The notes beneath the pieces are model-generated. The model was not told where the DNA came from. It saw only the letters and a list, made by a program, of their open reading frames with translations, and did no database searches. DNA of 64,000 nt from Asticcacaulis sp. UBA2476 (GTDB lineage: Bacteria; Pseudomonadota; Alphaproteobacteria; Caulobacterales; Caulobacteraceae): NCBI GenBank assembly GCA_002342035.1, contig DDPE01000038.1, positions 1-64,000 of the forward strand. Direction: 5' to 3'. The position numbers were made by a program, and so were the translations under genes. This document shows, in pieces, positions 25,778-35,029 of this stretch; position 1 is the first letter of the stretch; every line of letters starts with the position of its first letter.

Positions 25778-26854
25778 TCAGCCCTGCCGCACTTCGTGGG
25801 GATTGAAGGCCTTGAGCGCCTTATTCACCAGATCAAGATGGTGATAACACACCACCCACGCCGCAGATTCGGCCTGAAGCCGCGGATAATCGGGCGGCGC
25901 GTCGGAACCCGCCGGCATGTTCAGTGGGTCGCCCTCAGCCATGTGGCGCAGGATATCCGCCATAGTCTCAACCCGCACGATCAGGCTTTCCGGCACAGGC
26001 CCGCCGCTTTCACGCAGCACATAGTTCAGGTTATCGGCAAACAGCACACTGGCCGCATAAAGCCGGATTGCATGGCGGTCGTAACGGGCGGCGATATCGC
26101 GCACCTCCGCCGCCATGAACCGTCCGCGCAGGGACCATTTGGCGTCATCGCGGGCATTGGAGATCGAGCTGTTCATGCTGACGATGCTGCGGTGCGCGTC
26201 CGACAGCCCGATCAGGGCCGCTTCGGAGCGCGACGGCTGCTGATGGCGCAGCGCCTCCGCGCAGCCTTCCATGCCGTCGGCCAGACTGCTCAACAGCTCC
26301 CGCGCCGCCCCGTCAATCGTGCGCAACGGGTCGGGTGTGATCAGGATCTGACTGAACAGCAGCCCGACCCCGGCCCCCAGAATGACATCCAGCATCCGCG
26401 CTTCACCGGCCGTTTCCGGCCCGATGGCGATGACCAGTAGCGCCGATGTCCCCGCCTGTATCGGCACCACAACCGGCAGCCCATAACTTGACGCGACAAT
26501 CATGGCCAGAAATGGCGCCAGCGCAAACTGCACCAGCCGCCAGTCCGGCGGCAGCCACAGCACGGTTTCCCCGACCACAATACCGGTGAATACGCCGACC
26601 AGAATCCCCACCGCCTGCCGCGAATGGCTGGGCAGACCGGGGGCGAGGCAAATTATGGCACTGATGGCCGCAAACAACGGCATTTCATGGCCGAACAGAT
26701 GCCGGGCCAGAAACCACGTCACTACCGCCGCGATCGATGAGGCCAGGGCATCGCGCCACACCCTCTGCCAGCGCCCGACCACGCGCCCGGATACCCGGCG
26801 CCAGATTTTCGGCGTCAGTCGTACCGCCAGTTTCGGATATGAGCTTAACTTCAC
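25778..26854 (-). CDS. FUSC-family membrane protein (aromatic acid exporter-like)
   Basis: Inner-membrane protein of the fusaric-acid-resistance/aromatic-acid exporter type. The N-terminal half has about six hydrophobic segments (A-I-A-A-V-V-T-W-F-L-A, L-F-A-A-I-S-A-I-I-C-L-A-P, G-I-L-V-G-V-F-T-G-I-V-V-G). The C-terminal half is cytosolic and helical (S-L-A-D-G-M-E-G-C-A-E-A-L through the end). The GTG start at 26854 follows GAGGCGTAGGC. It is a short single-module version of the family and could export small organic acids. Confidence 0.8.
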   Translation of the reverse strand: MKLSSYPKLAVRLTPKIWRRVSGRVVGRWQRVWRDALASSIAAVVTWFLARHLFGHEMPLFAAISAIICLAPGLPSHSRQAVGILVGVFTGIVVGETVLWLPPDWRLVQFALAPFLAMIVASSYGLPVVVPIQAGTSALLVIAIGPETAGEARMLDVILGAGVGLLFSQILITPDPLRTIDGAARELLSSLADGMEGCAEALRHQQPSRSEAALIGLSDAHRSIVSMNSSISNARDDAKWSLRGRFMAAEVRDIAARYDRHAIRLYAASVLFADNLNYVLRESGGPVPESLIVRVETMADILRHMAEGDPLNMPAGSDAPPDYPRLQAESAAWVVCYHHLDLVNKALKAFNPHEVRQG

Positions 26855-27023
26855 GCCTACGCCTCATAAGGATCGGACCGCCGCTCAGATCATCACCCGC
26901 GTCCATAAAATGCAATAAGATTTGAGACCTTTGTTTCTGCGCAGCCGTGCTATTACCAACCTCATAGAGCCGCGGGCAAACCGTGACCAAGTGTGCGTAA
27001 CGTAAAACTATAGAGTGTGTGTC

Positions 27024-27881
27024 ATGCCTAAAGGGATTTTGCTGGGCTTTTTGGCCTTTGCGTCGTTTGCCATTTCCGACGCCTTTATCAAATCCATTCA
27101 CGGTGCCCTGCCCGCCTATCAGCTTGGGTTTTTCAGTGCGGCGTTTTCCGTGCTGTTGCTGCCGTTTGTGTGGAAGCGCGGCACGGTGGCGGTTGATCTG
27201 GTGCGCCCAAAGCGACCGGGTCTGTGGGTGTTGCGCGGCATATTGTCGGTCATCAATATCCTGACCAGCGTGCTGGCCTTCACCCACCTGAGTATGGCCG
27301 AAGCCTTTGCCCTGATCTTCCTCATGCCGCTGGCCGTCACGGCCATGTCGGTGTGGTTCCTCAATGAGAAAGTCACGGTGAGCGGCTGGGCAGCCATAAG
27401 TTTAGGATTCATCGGTGTGTTGGTGGTCTTAAGGCCAGGGTTTCGTGAGATTGAGATTGGCCATATCGCAGCCCTCACCTGCGGATTTACCGGCGCGGGT
27501 TTGTCAGTGCTGTTGCGCAAAGTCGGCCAGACCGAAAAGCCGATCAGCCTGTTTGGTGCCGGTCAGTTGTTTCCGCTGGTGATTTTTGCGCTTTTGATGA
27601 TCCCCGGTTTTGTGCCGCCAACGCCGATGCAGTGGGTTGCGATTGCCTTTTACGCCACCCTGTCGGCGGGCGGGAATATGCTGCTGATGTTCGCGTCACG
27701 CCTGTCGCCCGCCAGCCAGATCGCCCCCACCCAGTACTCACAAATGCTGTGGGGCCTAGGGCTGGGCTATGTCTTTTTTCACGACCGCATCGACCTGATC
27801 ACCCTTCTGGGGGTTGTCCTGATCGTCGGCGCAGGTCTGTGGCTGTTTCTGCCAAAGCGCTCTAAATCCGTTAAGGCGTGA
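27024..27881 (+). CDS. EamA/DMT-family transporter
   Basis: Ten-span inner-membrane permease of the drug/metabolite transporter superfamily. It has two EamA repeats: residues ~5-135, with the hallmark A-E-A-F-A-L-I-F-L-M-P-L near the end of repeat one, and ~145-280, with Q-Y-S-Q-M-L-W-G-L-G-L-G-Y in repeat two. The substrate is unknown. ATG 27024 is chosen; an in-frame GTG nine bases upstream is possible. No strong ribosome site is visible. The gene stands alone. Confidence 0.87.
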   Translation: MPKGILLGFLAFASFAISDAFIKSIHGALPAYQLGFFSAAFSVLLLPFVWKRGTVAVDLVRPKRPGLWVLRGILSVINILTSVLAFTHLSMAEAFALIFLMPLAVTAMSVWFLNEKVTVSGWAAISLGFIGVLVVLRPGFREIEIGHIAALTCGFTGAGLSVLLRKVGQTEKPISLFGAGQLFPLVIFALLMIPGFVPPTPMQWVAIAFYATLSAGGNMLLMFASRLSPASQIAPTQYSQMLWGLGLGYVFFHDRIDLITLLGVVLIVGAGLWLFLPKRSKSVKA

Positions 27882-28085
27882 AACCCCTCCACCTTGAAAC
27901 TCGACGATCCACCTGCCCCCCTATCCCGCCCCAAATCGTCAAACTGTGCAGTCAGAGCAAATTTGTCATTTTTGTAAGCTAGTTGGCCAAACAGATGCTA
28001 GTTCATTGAAGCCCAAAACATACAGCCGTCCAATATAACCAATGATCCATTTCAGACATCGCAGTTCTTGATGTGAGCTTAAGGC

Positions 28086-28649
28086 TCAAGCATGAGGTAA
28101 AATGAGACCAATGCATATCAAAAGGTTCCGAAGCTCCTTGATTTGCGCGGCAGCCTGATGGGCCGCCGCCAGATCAATTCGCGAGGCCACTTTTTGGGCG
28201 GTCATAGCTTTCTGATACTCGGGCCAAAACTCGTGCAAATGCGCCATGGCATCGTTAGCGGTCAGCGGTTGTTTATTCGCACCTACAAAGTGTTTCGCCA
28301 GCAGTCCTTCGTGGCAAGGCTTCTGCCAGATCACCGTTATACCCAATTTTTGTTCTAGGGCGGCTGCTTTCGAAGCATTTTCCACACTCAGACTTAGTTG
28401 ATCGGTGTCAAGGAGAGCAAACTTTGCTTCGAACTGGCTACGCTGGAGCAGTCGGGGTAATTTGCGTTCTGCCGTTTCCAATCGCTTTAAGGCATCTCCC
28501 CCGCCAAGAAGTTCCGCGTGTAAGTGAACGTGCAGGCCAGCATCATCACATAACCTCTGAAGAACCTGCACGTACGACTGCTCAGACTCCCCTTCGCATC
28601 CCACGAAAAAGCGCTTACGCGGTGGAATGTGACCACGGCGCGTCTTCAT
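28086..28649 (-). CDS. RloB-like TOPRIM-type nuclease subunit
   Basis: Resembles the RloB family, partner of an AAA ATPase in RloAB and AbiL-type abortive-infection systems. A TOPRIM-like arrangement is visible: V-G-C-E19-G-E-S-E-Q near the N-terminus and A-L-L-D81-T-D83 after a beta strand, matching the acidic metal-binding positions. At 187 residues it is of family size. Its ATG overlaps the stop of the ATPase gene by 4 bp (ATGA), so both are made together. Anti-phage function is inferred from family and pairing. Confidence 0.72.
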   Translation of the reverse strand: MKTRRGHIPPRKRFFVGCEGESEQSYVQVLQRLCDDAGLHVHLHAELLGGGDALKRLETAERKLPRLLQRSQFEAKFALLDTDQLSLSVENASKAAALEQKLGITVIWQKPCHEGLLAKHFVGANKQPLTANDAMAHLHEFWPEYQKAMTAQKVASRIDLAAAHQAAAQIKELRNLLICIGLILPHA

Positions 28650-29878
28650 CCGATCATAGGCACACCACCATACGCCCCTCCCAGATACTTCTTATAAAGG
28701 TTATCGTCCCGCCGCACAGACTTCATATCCATGAGGCTGAACACGGTGGTTCGACCCATCCTGTTCTTTTCGGCAATAACGACCTCTTCCTTGGCGAGTT
28801 CCTCCAGCAGGGTCGCTGAATGACAACTAAGCCAGAGTTGACCATCCAAAGGGTTGCGATCGGACTGATCGTAGAACCAGCGTAGCAGTTCCGGTAGAAG
28901 CAAAGGATGTATAAGCGTGTCAAATTCATCGATAAGAGCGATACCACCCCGTTCGAGAGTTAGTGCCAGTATGGGAAACAACCGGATAAATGCGTGTGTA
29001 CCCTGACTTTCCAGGGCCCAAGGCATCTCTTGGTGCAAACCGCTATGTTTGAACATAGGTTGAGGGCCACTGGGGGAGTCAACAAAGCGCAGTTCCTCCA
29101 CACCGACGTCAATTCGGCTTAGGTCGCGGTTTAAGCTTGTCAGGAGGTTAGGGTTCTCGGCAAGAAATCTGATGAGAAACCCGTCGTTCGCGGGAGAATG
29201 ATTCCCCAAGAGGTTTCCGAGGACACGTTGCGCCAGATCCACATAGAGCATAGCCGTAGGGTGTTTAAAATAGGCGAAGCCGGCAATAACGGATTCCGTC
29301 GGCCGTAATGTCGTCAAGAGGTGGCTGTAGCCGGAAATCTTGAAGCTGGTCGAACCGAGTACTTCCCCAGAGACCTCTCGTTCAAAGACGCGCTGCCATT
29401 TACCTTTGCCAAGTGGCCTTTGGCGAATAGCTTCGGTTAGAACACGAGTAAATACGCCATCCTTGACTTCGATTTCCAATTCATAGCGCCAGGTGCCGAA
29501 GACGACCCGTACACCTTCTCTGTTGTCGGCGTCGATCGACTGGCTGTAATCCATGATGCCGCCAAGTTCCATGGCGAAACGGATTGGTCTGTTCATAGAC
29601 TCTTCGTCGTTGAACCGCTCTAGTGGTGACACAAATGCCTTTGCTTGCGCGCTGTCGCGAATGAAGGCTGCAATGAATTGCAGGGCTTTTAGAATAGTCG
29701 TCTTGCCCGACGCGTTTGCGCCATAGATCGCCACAATTTTGGGCGCTCGAATATCGCTACCCTCGAAAATCGGGGCATACCGACTATCAGGGTCGGAAAC
29801 ATTTGTGGGAATAGACAGATCAATGACCTGACGATCCCGGATCGAAAAAAAGTTTTCGATCTCTAATCGATATAACAT
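28646..29878 (-). CDS. AAA ATPase (RloA/AbiLi-like) of a two-gene defence module
   Basis: ABC/SMC-type ATPase of the AAA_15/AAA_21 class. Walker A is G53-A-N-A-S-G-K-T60 after M-L-Y-R-L-E-I-E-N-F-F-S-I-R, the usual opening of these proteins. Walker B is I-A-L-I-D-E-F-D-T-L-I-H-P near residue 315, followed by W-L-S-C-H-S-A-T-L-L. All nucleotide-binding residues are present and the frame is intact. The downstream overlapping RloB-like gene completes the pair. The likely role is sensing phage and activating the nuclease partner; this is inference. Confidence 0.8.
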   Translation of the reverse strand: MLYRLEIENFFSIRDRQVIDLSIPTNVSDPDSRYAPIFEGSDIRAPKIVAIYGANASGKTTILKALQFIAAFIRDSAQAKAFVSPLERFNDEESMNRPIRFAMELGGIMDYSQSIDADNREGVRVVFGTWRYELEIEVKDGVFTRVLTEAIRQRPLGKGKWQRVFEREVSGEVLGSTSFKISGYSHLLTTLRPTESVIAGFAYFKHPTAMLYVDLAQRVLGNLLGNHSPANDGFLIRFLAENPNLLTSLNRDLSRIDVGVEELRFVDSPSGPQPMFKHSGLHQEMPWALESQGTHAFIRLFPILALTLERGGIALIDEFDTLIHPLLLPELLRWFYDQSDRNPLDGQLWLSCHSATLLEELAKEEVVIAEKNRMGRTTVFSLMDMKSVRRDDNLYKKYLGGAYGGVPMIG

Positions 29879-30110
29879 AACAAAATCTCATCATCGCGTA
29901 ATCCAAAAAATCACATATTTTCGTCAAAATGTCAACAATGAGAGCAAATTTATGAGGTCATAGCGTCACTTTTCGGAAAGAGCCACCTTCTATCAAGGTT
30001 TGGGACACCACCTTTGTGGTTAAACACCGACTATTAGATTGCATAGCGAGCGCGCCAGAATTGACTGCCTCGGCAGCAATTGGACACCCGCCGACACCTC
30101 CTAAAATCAC

Positions 30111-30148
30111 AAAAAAAGCCCCCGCGATTAATCACGGGGACTTTTTCA
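30111..30148 (-). terminator. typA: Intrinsic terminator of typA
   Basis: On the minus strand CCCCGTGATTAATCGCGGGG folds and is followed by GCTTTTTTT, about 50 bp past the typA stop. The rest of the 319-bp spacer 29879-30197 is the leader of the divergent-side ATPase gene plus unremarkable sequence. Confidence 0.85.
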
Positions 30149-30197
30149 ATTCTTAAAGGGGGCACATGGGGGAAAGTCTTTCCCCCATGACTACGTT

Positions 30198-32033
30198 TTA
30201 GTCCGCCTTCACGCGCTTCTTGCGGAACGAAGGGTTCAGCTCGCGCTTGCGCAGACGGATGTTGAGCGGTGTGACTTCCACCAGCTCATCGTCTTCGATA
30301 TAGGCAATCGCCTGCTCCAGCGTCGGGCGGCGTGGCGGCGTCAGGCGGATAGCTTCATCCTTACCCGAAGCGCGCACGTTGGTGAGCTGCTTGGCCTTCA
30401 TCGGGTTGACATCGAGATCGTCCGAACGGGCGTTTTCCCCGATGATCATGCCCTGATAGGTCTTTTCGCCCGCACCCACAAACATGGTGCCGCGGTCTTC
30501 GAGGTTCCACAGCGCAAAGGCCGCCGTTTCGCCGTCACCGTTGGAGACCAGCACGCCCTTACGGTTCTGGTCGATGATGCCCTTGTACGGCTCATAGTGC
30601 GAGAACACGCGGTTCAGCACGCCCGACCCGCGCGTATCGGTCAGGAACTCGCCCTGATAACCGATCAGCGAGCGCGATGGCGACTTGAGCTGGATGCGGG
30701 TCTTGCCACCACCGGACGGGCCCATGTCCTTAAGCTCAGCCTTACGGGCCGACAGCTTTTCGATAACGATGCCGGAGAACTCATCGTCCACGTCGATCAT
30801 GACGTCTTCGATCGGCTCCATGCGTTCGCCGGTTTCTTCGTTGATCTGATAGACCACGCGCGGACGCGAAATCGCGACTTCAAAGCCTTCGCGGCGCATG
30901 TTTTCAATCAGAACGCCCAGTTGAAGTTCACCACGACCGGCAACTTCGTAAGCGTCTTTTTCAGCCGTTTCGGTCACGCGGATCGCCACGTTGGACTCGG
31001 CTTCTTTCAGCAGGCGGTCACGGATCACGCGCGACTGCACCTTGGAGCCTTCACGGCCGGCCAGAGGCGAATCGTTGACGGATACGGTCATCGAGATGGT
31101 CGGCGGATCGATCGGCTGTGCCGGCAGCGCTTCATTCAGCGACATATCGCACAGGGTATCGGCCACGGTCGCCTTGGACAAACCGGCAATCGCGCAGATG
31201 TCACCGGCTTCGGTGCCTTCGTCGATCGGCTGACGCTTCAGACCGCGGAACGCCAGAACCTTGGTGATCCGGCCGCGCTCGATTTCAACGCCGTCACGGT
31301 TCAAAGCTTTGATGGCCAGACCGGCAACGGCCTTACCCGCCGCAATACGGCCGGTAAGGATGCGGCCCAGGAACGGATCGGATTCGATCAGAACGCTCAG
31401 CATCTGGAACGGCTCATCCACGCGCGATTGCGCGGCGGGTGGCGGGACGTGATCCACGATCAGGTCAAACAGCGGCGCCAGCGTTTCCGACGGCTCCTTC
31501 ATATCCATAGTCGCCCAACCGGCCTTACCCGACGCATAGATGTGCGGGAAGTCGAGTTGCTCTTCGGTCGCACCCATGATGGCAAACAGGTCGAACGCTT
31601 CGTTATGCACGCGGTCAGGATCGGCGTGCGGGCGGTCAACCTTATTGATGCACAGGATCGGACGCAGGCCGAGTTTCAGCGCCTTACCCAGCACGAACTT
31701 GGTCTGCGGCATGACGCCTTCTTCGGCGTCCACCAGGATCACACAGCCGTCCACCATGCCCAGGATACGCTCAACTTCGCCGCCGAAGTCAGCGTGGCCC
31801 GGCGTGTCGATGATGTTGATGCGCGTCTCACCGGCCTTACCGTTCCACAGAACGGAGGTACATTTGGCAAGGATGGTGATGCCGCGTTCGCGTTCCTGGT
31901 CGTTAGAGTCCATGGCGCGCTCAACCGTCGCCTCATTGGCCCGGAAGACGCCGGACTGTGCCAGCAGCGCATCCACCAGCGTCGTCTTGCCGTGGTCAAC
32001 GTGAGCGATAATCGCGATATTTCTTAAGTTCAT
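30198..32033 (-). CDS. typA: Translational GTPase TypA/BipA
   Basis: Ribosome-associated GTPase important in stress and cold growth. The G1 motif A-H-V-D-H-G-K-T-T lies at residues ~10-18. The G2/switch segment includes E-R-E-R-G-I-T-I-L-A-K, and G3 is D-T-P-G-H-A-D-F-G-G-E-V. G4 is N-K-V-D, and the C-terminal TypA-specific part contains G-R-G-E-L-Q-L-G-V-L-I-E-N-M-R-R-E-G-F-E. At 611 residues it is full length. It is a core gene sitting between two defence-type loci. Confidence 0.96.
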   Translation of the reverse strand: MNLRNIAIIAHVDHGKTTLVDALLAQSGVFRANEATVERAMDSNDQERERGITILAKCTSVLWNGKAGETRINIIDTPGHADFGGEVERILGMVDGCVILVDAEEGVMPQTKFVLGKALKLGLRPILCINKVDRPHADPDRVHNEAFDLFAIMGATEEQLDFPHIYASGKAGWATMDMKEPSETLAPLFDLIVDHVPPPAAQSRVDEPFQMLSVLIESDPFLGRILTGRIAAGKAVAGLAIKALNRDGVEIERGRITKVLAFRGLKRQPIDEGTEAGDICAIAGLSKATVADTLCDMSLNEALPAQPIDPPTISMTVSVNDSPLAGREGSKVQSRVIRDRLLKEAESNVAIRVTETAEKDAYEVAGRGELQLGVLIENMRREGFEVAISRPRVVYQINEETGERMEPIEDVMIDVDDEFSGIVIEKLSARKAELKDMGPSGGGKTRIQLKSPSRSLIGYQGEFLTDTRGSGVLNRVFSHYEPYKGIIDQNRKGVLVSNGDGETAAFALWNLEDRGTMFVGAGEKTYQGMIIGENARSDDLDVNPMKAKQLTNVRASGKDEAIRLTPPRRPTLEQAIAYIEDDELVEVTPLNIRLRKRELNPSFRKKRVKAD

Positions 32034-32050
32034 AAAAGGCCTTTAAACGC

Positions 32051-32079
32051 ACAAAAGCCTCTCAGGCATCAGAGAGGCT
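32051..32079 (-). promoter_or_regulatory. Terminator-like hairpin in the typA leader
   Basis: Minus-strand AGCCTCTC...GAGAGGCT (stem 32056-32063/32072-32079, loop of eight) is followed by TTTTG, 18 bases before the typA start. An attenuator or temperature-sensitive leader are possibilities. The remaining 32080-32414 spacer shows no gene. Confidence 0.45.
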
Positions 32080-32414
32080 GCGGGGTTGGGGCGCACCCCC
32101 AAACGGGTAAAAGATGCGCGTCAAATCGTGAGCCCGCTTAAGAGATATGGTCCCGGCACCGGCTCAGAATGTCTGAATCGCGCGCTGTATAACCGAAACT
32201 GAGCGCCAGCGCCACCCCCGCCTGTGCATATTTTTTCGCGGGTGCAGCGTGGATGGGGTGTTGAGACGGTAAGAAAAGGTTCGCAAGAGGCAAGCCCCCT
32301 GCACCCGGTATGTTTGATCAAAGGTCGAAAAGATTACACAACAGCGACCACAACCAAAACTTGTTCCATCTTGAGACATATGATTAGTTTAGCTTAAAAT
32401 ACAGGAGATGCCCG

Positions 32415-34090
32415 TTGACTTCTAAACCTACTGCTTCGATCTCAAAATTAACTTTTTCAAGCGGACAAAGTTTTGACTTATCTCCAAGCGAGAAAATTAT
32501 ACTTGTTGGTGCAAATAACAGCGGAAAATCTCAATCCTTAAGAGAGATAATATCGATTGCGCATCAAGGCGAGAAATTCCGACCAATTGTAATTTCAAAC
32601 ATGGAAATCAACAAAAATGGAACAAAGGAAGATCTAAAACAATTTTTAGAAACTAATGGAGATTATTATAACGGAAAATATAGATTTAAAAGCTGGCAAA
32701 TCAACTCTGAACAAATAGCATTTTGGTCTAATAAATATTTACAACATGATTTATTATATGGCTACATTAAAAATATAGCGGCAAACGACAGATTAACAAT
32801 ATGCAATCAACAAAACAGTATTTCTCCAGACGAGCAAAAATCAAAACCGCAACACGTCCTTTATGATGATCAGCATTTGATGTCCAAGGTGAGTGGTTTA
32901 TTTCGCAAAGCCTTTGGAAAAGAGATTATGTTTGACTTTAGAGGAGGGAATAAGCTCCCTATTCATGTTGGTGAACTACCGGCTTCCCAAATATTAGATC
33001 GTGTGAGTAACGAATACGTTGATTTAGTTCGCCAAAACCCTCTGTTAGATCAACAAGGAGACGGTATGAAAAGTTATGCCGGTATCCTTTTGAAGCAGTC
33101 GTCACAGACTTAGATATCACATTAATTGATGAGCCAGAGGCTTTTTTGCACCCCCCTCAAATGCGCCGCTTAGGCGAAACATTGGCCGCTGAGGTAAAGG
33201 GGCAGTTACTCGTTGCAACGCATAGCAGTGACATTTTACGCGGATTTCTTGAAGGCACAAAAGGAAACGTACGAATTCTTAGAATCCGTAGAGAAGGAGA
33301 CAAAAATTTTGTACAAGAAGCACCAGCAGCTACGATCCAAGAATTATGGGAAAAGCCAGAATTGCGTTATTCCAATGCTCTTGAAGGCATATTCCATGAA
33401 CAAACTATAATATGTGAGGACGATAGCGACTGTAGATTGATAAATTCTGTCGCTGATTACTTGTCCAGCATCTCCACGGAACAGTGGCAAGACACCGCTT
33501 ATGTCCCAACCGGAGGGAAACATGGTGTAGCCAAAATTGCCGGAGTTCTTCGTCAAATCGGTGTGCCCGTCAAAGCAATATTAGACCTAGACTTTCTTTC
33601 TGAATCCTCTTTGGTAAGGACTACAGTTGAAGCTTTTGGCGGAAACTGGGATGAAATTAACCCGCTGTGGTCTCGCTTAGATGCTGCTGTAAGAAGAGGG
33701 AAAAAGCCAAAATCTAATAGTGAGATCAAGAAAGAAATTATTGATTTATTGGGTAATTCATCAGAAGAAAATTTACCCAAAGGCGAAATAACTGAAGCCA
33801 TGAAACAGGGGGCAGCATGGTATGAGGTTAAAAAATTCGGCAAGGCTGGAGTTCCAAAAGGTAAAGCGCAATCTGATTTCAACGAGTTAATAGAGTCCCT
33901 TGAAAAGATTGGAATATATTTAGTTCCAGTAGGTGAAATCGAAAATTTTTGCCCCGAAATTGGCAATCATGGGCCAAAATTTGTGATGAAGTTACTGTCT
34001 GATGTTCCGTTGTATGATGAGAAGCTTGGAGATCTTCGGACTTTTGTAGAGAGGGTTCACAAAGGGCCCCACAACAAATTGAGCGCATAA
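32415..34090 (+). pseudogene. OLD-like AAA ATPase with TOPRIM domain, one frameshift
   Basis: AT-rich gene unlike its neighbours, split by a -1 frameshift. The N-terminal frame (TTG start at 32415 after AGGAG) has Walker A G-A-N-N-S-G-K-S at residues 32-39 and runs to TAG 33113. Adding one T to the TTTT run at 33088-33091 joins it to the next frame and restores V-V-T-D-L-D-I-T-L-I-D-E-P-E-A-F-L-H-P, a perfect Walker B. The second frame carries a TOPRIM-like module (I-I-C-E-D-D-S-D-C, then A-I-L-D-L-D-F). The complete protein would have about 558 residues, the size of OLD-family nucleases, which often act in phage defence. Decay, programmed slippage or a sequencing error are all open. Confidence 0.75.
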
Positions 34091-34096
34091 ACTCAA

Positions 34097-34300
34097 CCTC
34101 TACACTTCCTCCTCCCCATCGCAGATGGGGAGGTGGCAGACCGCCAAAGGCGGGATGACGGAGGGGGACAGCGCCACCCTGATTTCCACCCACCATCCTT
34201 AGTTTGCGTGATGCCTTAAAGCCGGTGCAGACCACCTCGTCTCAGCCGTCCCCCTCCGTCGCGGGCTTCGCCGCGCCACCTCCCCGCGCAAGCGTAGGGA
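34097..34300. repeat. GC-rich palindromic intergenic repeat
   Basis: Facing blocks CTTCCTCCTCCCCATCGCAG...GACGGAGGGGGAC (34104-34171) and GTCCCCCTCCGTC...GCCACCTCCCCGCG (34246-34290) lie between the OLD-like gene and the MntA/HepT pair. They may have helped recombination at this spot. Confidence 0.6.
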
Positions 34301-34353
34301 GGAGTAGACATGCCCGTTTGCCATAACCCGCCTGATCCGCTAAACTTCTCCCC

Positions 34354-34644
34354 ATGAAACCGTCCGAAGCCCTTGATGCCAAACGTGTTCAACTGCGCGG
34401 CCTTGTCAGCCGTTACGGCCTGTCGCGCCCGCGCGTGTTCGGCTCGGTGCTGACGGGCACTGACACACCCTTGAGCGATCTGGATTTACTGGTTGACCCG
34501 TCCGAGACGACCACACTGTTTACGCTGGCTAAGCTACAGGACGAAGCCGAAGCCCTGCTGGGGTTCAATGTCTCTGTCCTTACGCCCGACGCCCTGCCCG
34601 CATCCTTTCGCGCCAGGGTCTTGCGTGAGGCTAAGGCCCTTTGA
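34354..34644 (+). CDS. MntA-type nucleotidyltransferase antitoxin
   Basis: Minimal nucleotidyltransferase with the diagnostic GSX10DXD motif: V-F-G-S-V-L-T-G-T-D-T-P-L-S-D-L-D. In characterised HepT/MntA pairs this protein inactivates the HEPN toxin by adding AMP to it. The length (96 residues) is normal. The stop overlaps the TTG start of the HepT-type gene by 4 bp, so the pair is co-translated. Confidence 0.82.
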   Translation: MKPSEALDAKRVQLRGLVSRYGLSRPRVFGSVLTGTDTPLSDLDLLVDPSETTTLFTLAKLQDEAEALLGFNVSVLTPDALPASFRARVLREAKAL

Positions 34645-34991
34645 GCAAACCTGAACGCACCTACGGCTATATTGGCCACATGATTGAGGCGATTGACCGC
34701 GCTTTGATCTACACCGCCCCTTTCGACACCGCCGCAGCCTTCGGCCAAAATTCGCAGGCGCTGGACGCCGTGATCCGTACCATAGAAATTCTGGGGGAAG
34801 CGGCGAACAAGATCAGCCAGCATGACCCTGATTTCATAAGCGCCCATCCTGACATCCCGTGGAAGTCCATGCGCACCATGCGTAATAAGATGATCCACGA
34901 CTATTTCTCGGTTGATCCTATGGTCGTGTGGCAAACCGTCAAAACCGACCTGCCGTCCTTGCGCGACAGACTGAACGCCCTTTTGACGTAA
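34641..34991 (+). CDS. HepT-type HEPN ribonuclease toxin
   Basis: DUF86/HepT family. The HEPN catalytic motif RX4HXY is intact as R-N-K-M-I-H-D-Y near residue 82, so an active RNase is expected. The N-terminal four-helix pattern (Y-I-G-H-M-I-E-A-I-D-R-A, A-V-I-R-T-I-E-I-L-G-E-A-A) is typical. The TTG start at 34641 overlaps the antitoxin stop. Type VII toxin-antitoxin assignment follows from family and order. Confidence 0.84.
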   Translation: MSKPERTYGYIGHMIEAIDRALIYTAPFDTAAAFGQNSQALDAVIRTIEILGEAANKISQHDPDFISAHPDIPWKSMRTMRNKMIHDYFSVDPMVVWQTVKTDLPSLRDRLNALLT

Positions 34992-35029
34992 CTTATCCCC
35001 TCACGTCGCAATTCCCCCATGCTTAGGGG

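Noticed and set aside
30597..32027. 476-codon plus-strand open frame
   Set aside because: Entirely antisense to typA, whose motifs are unambiguous. High GC at third positions creates the frame.
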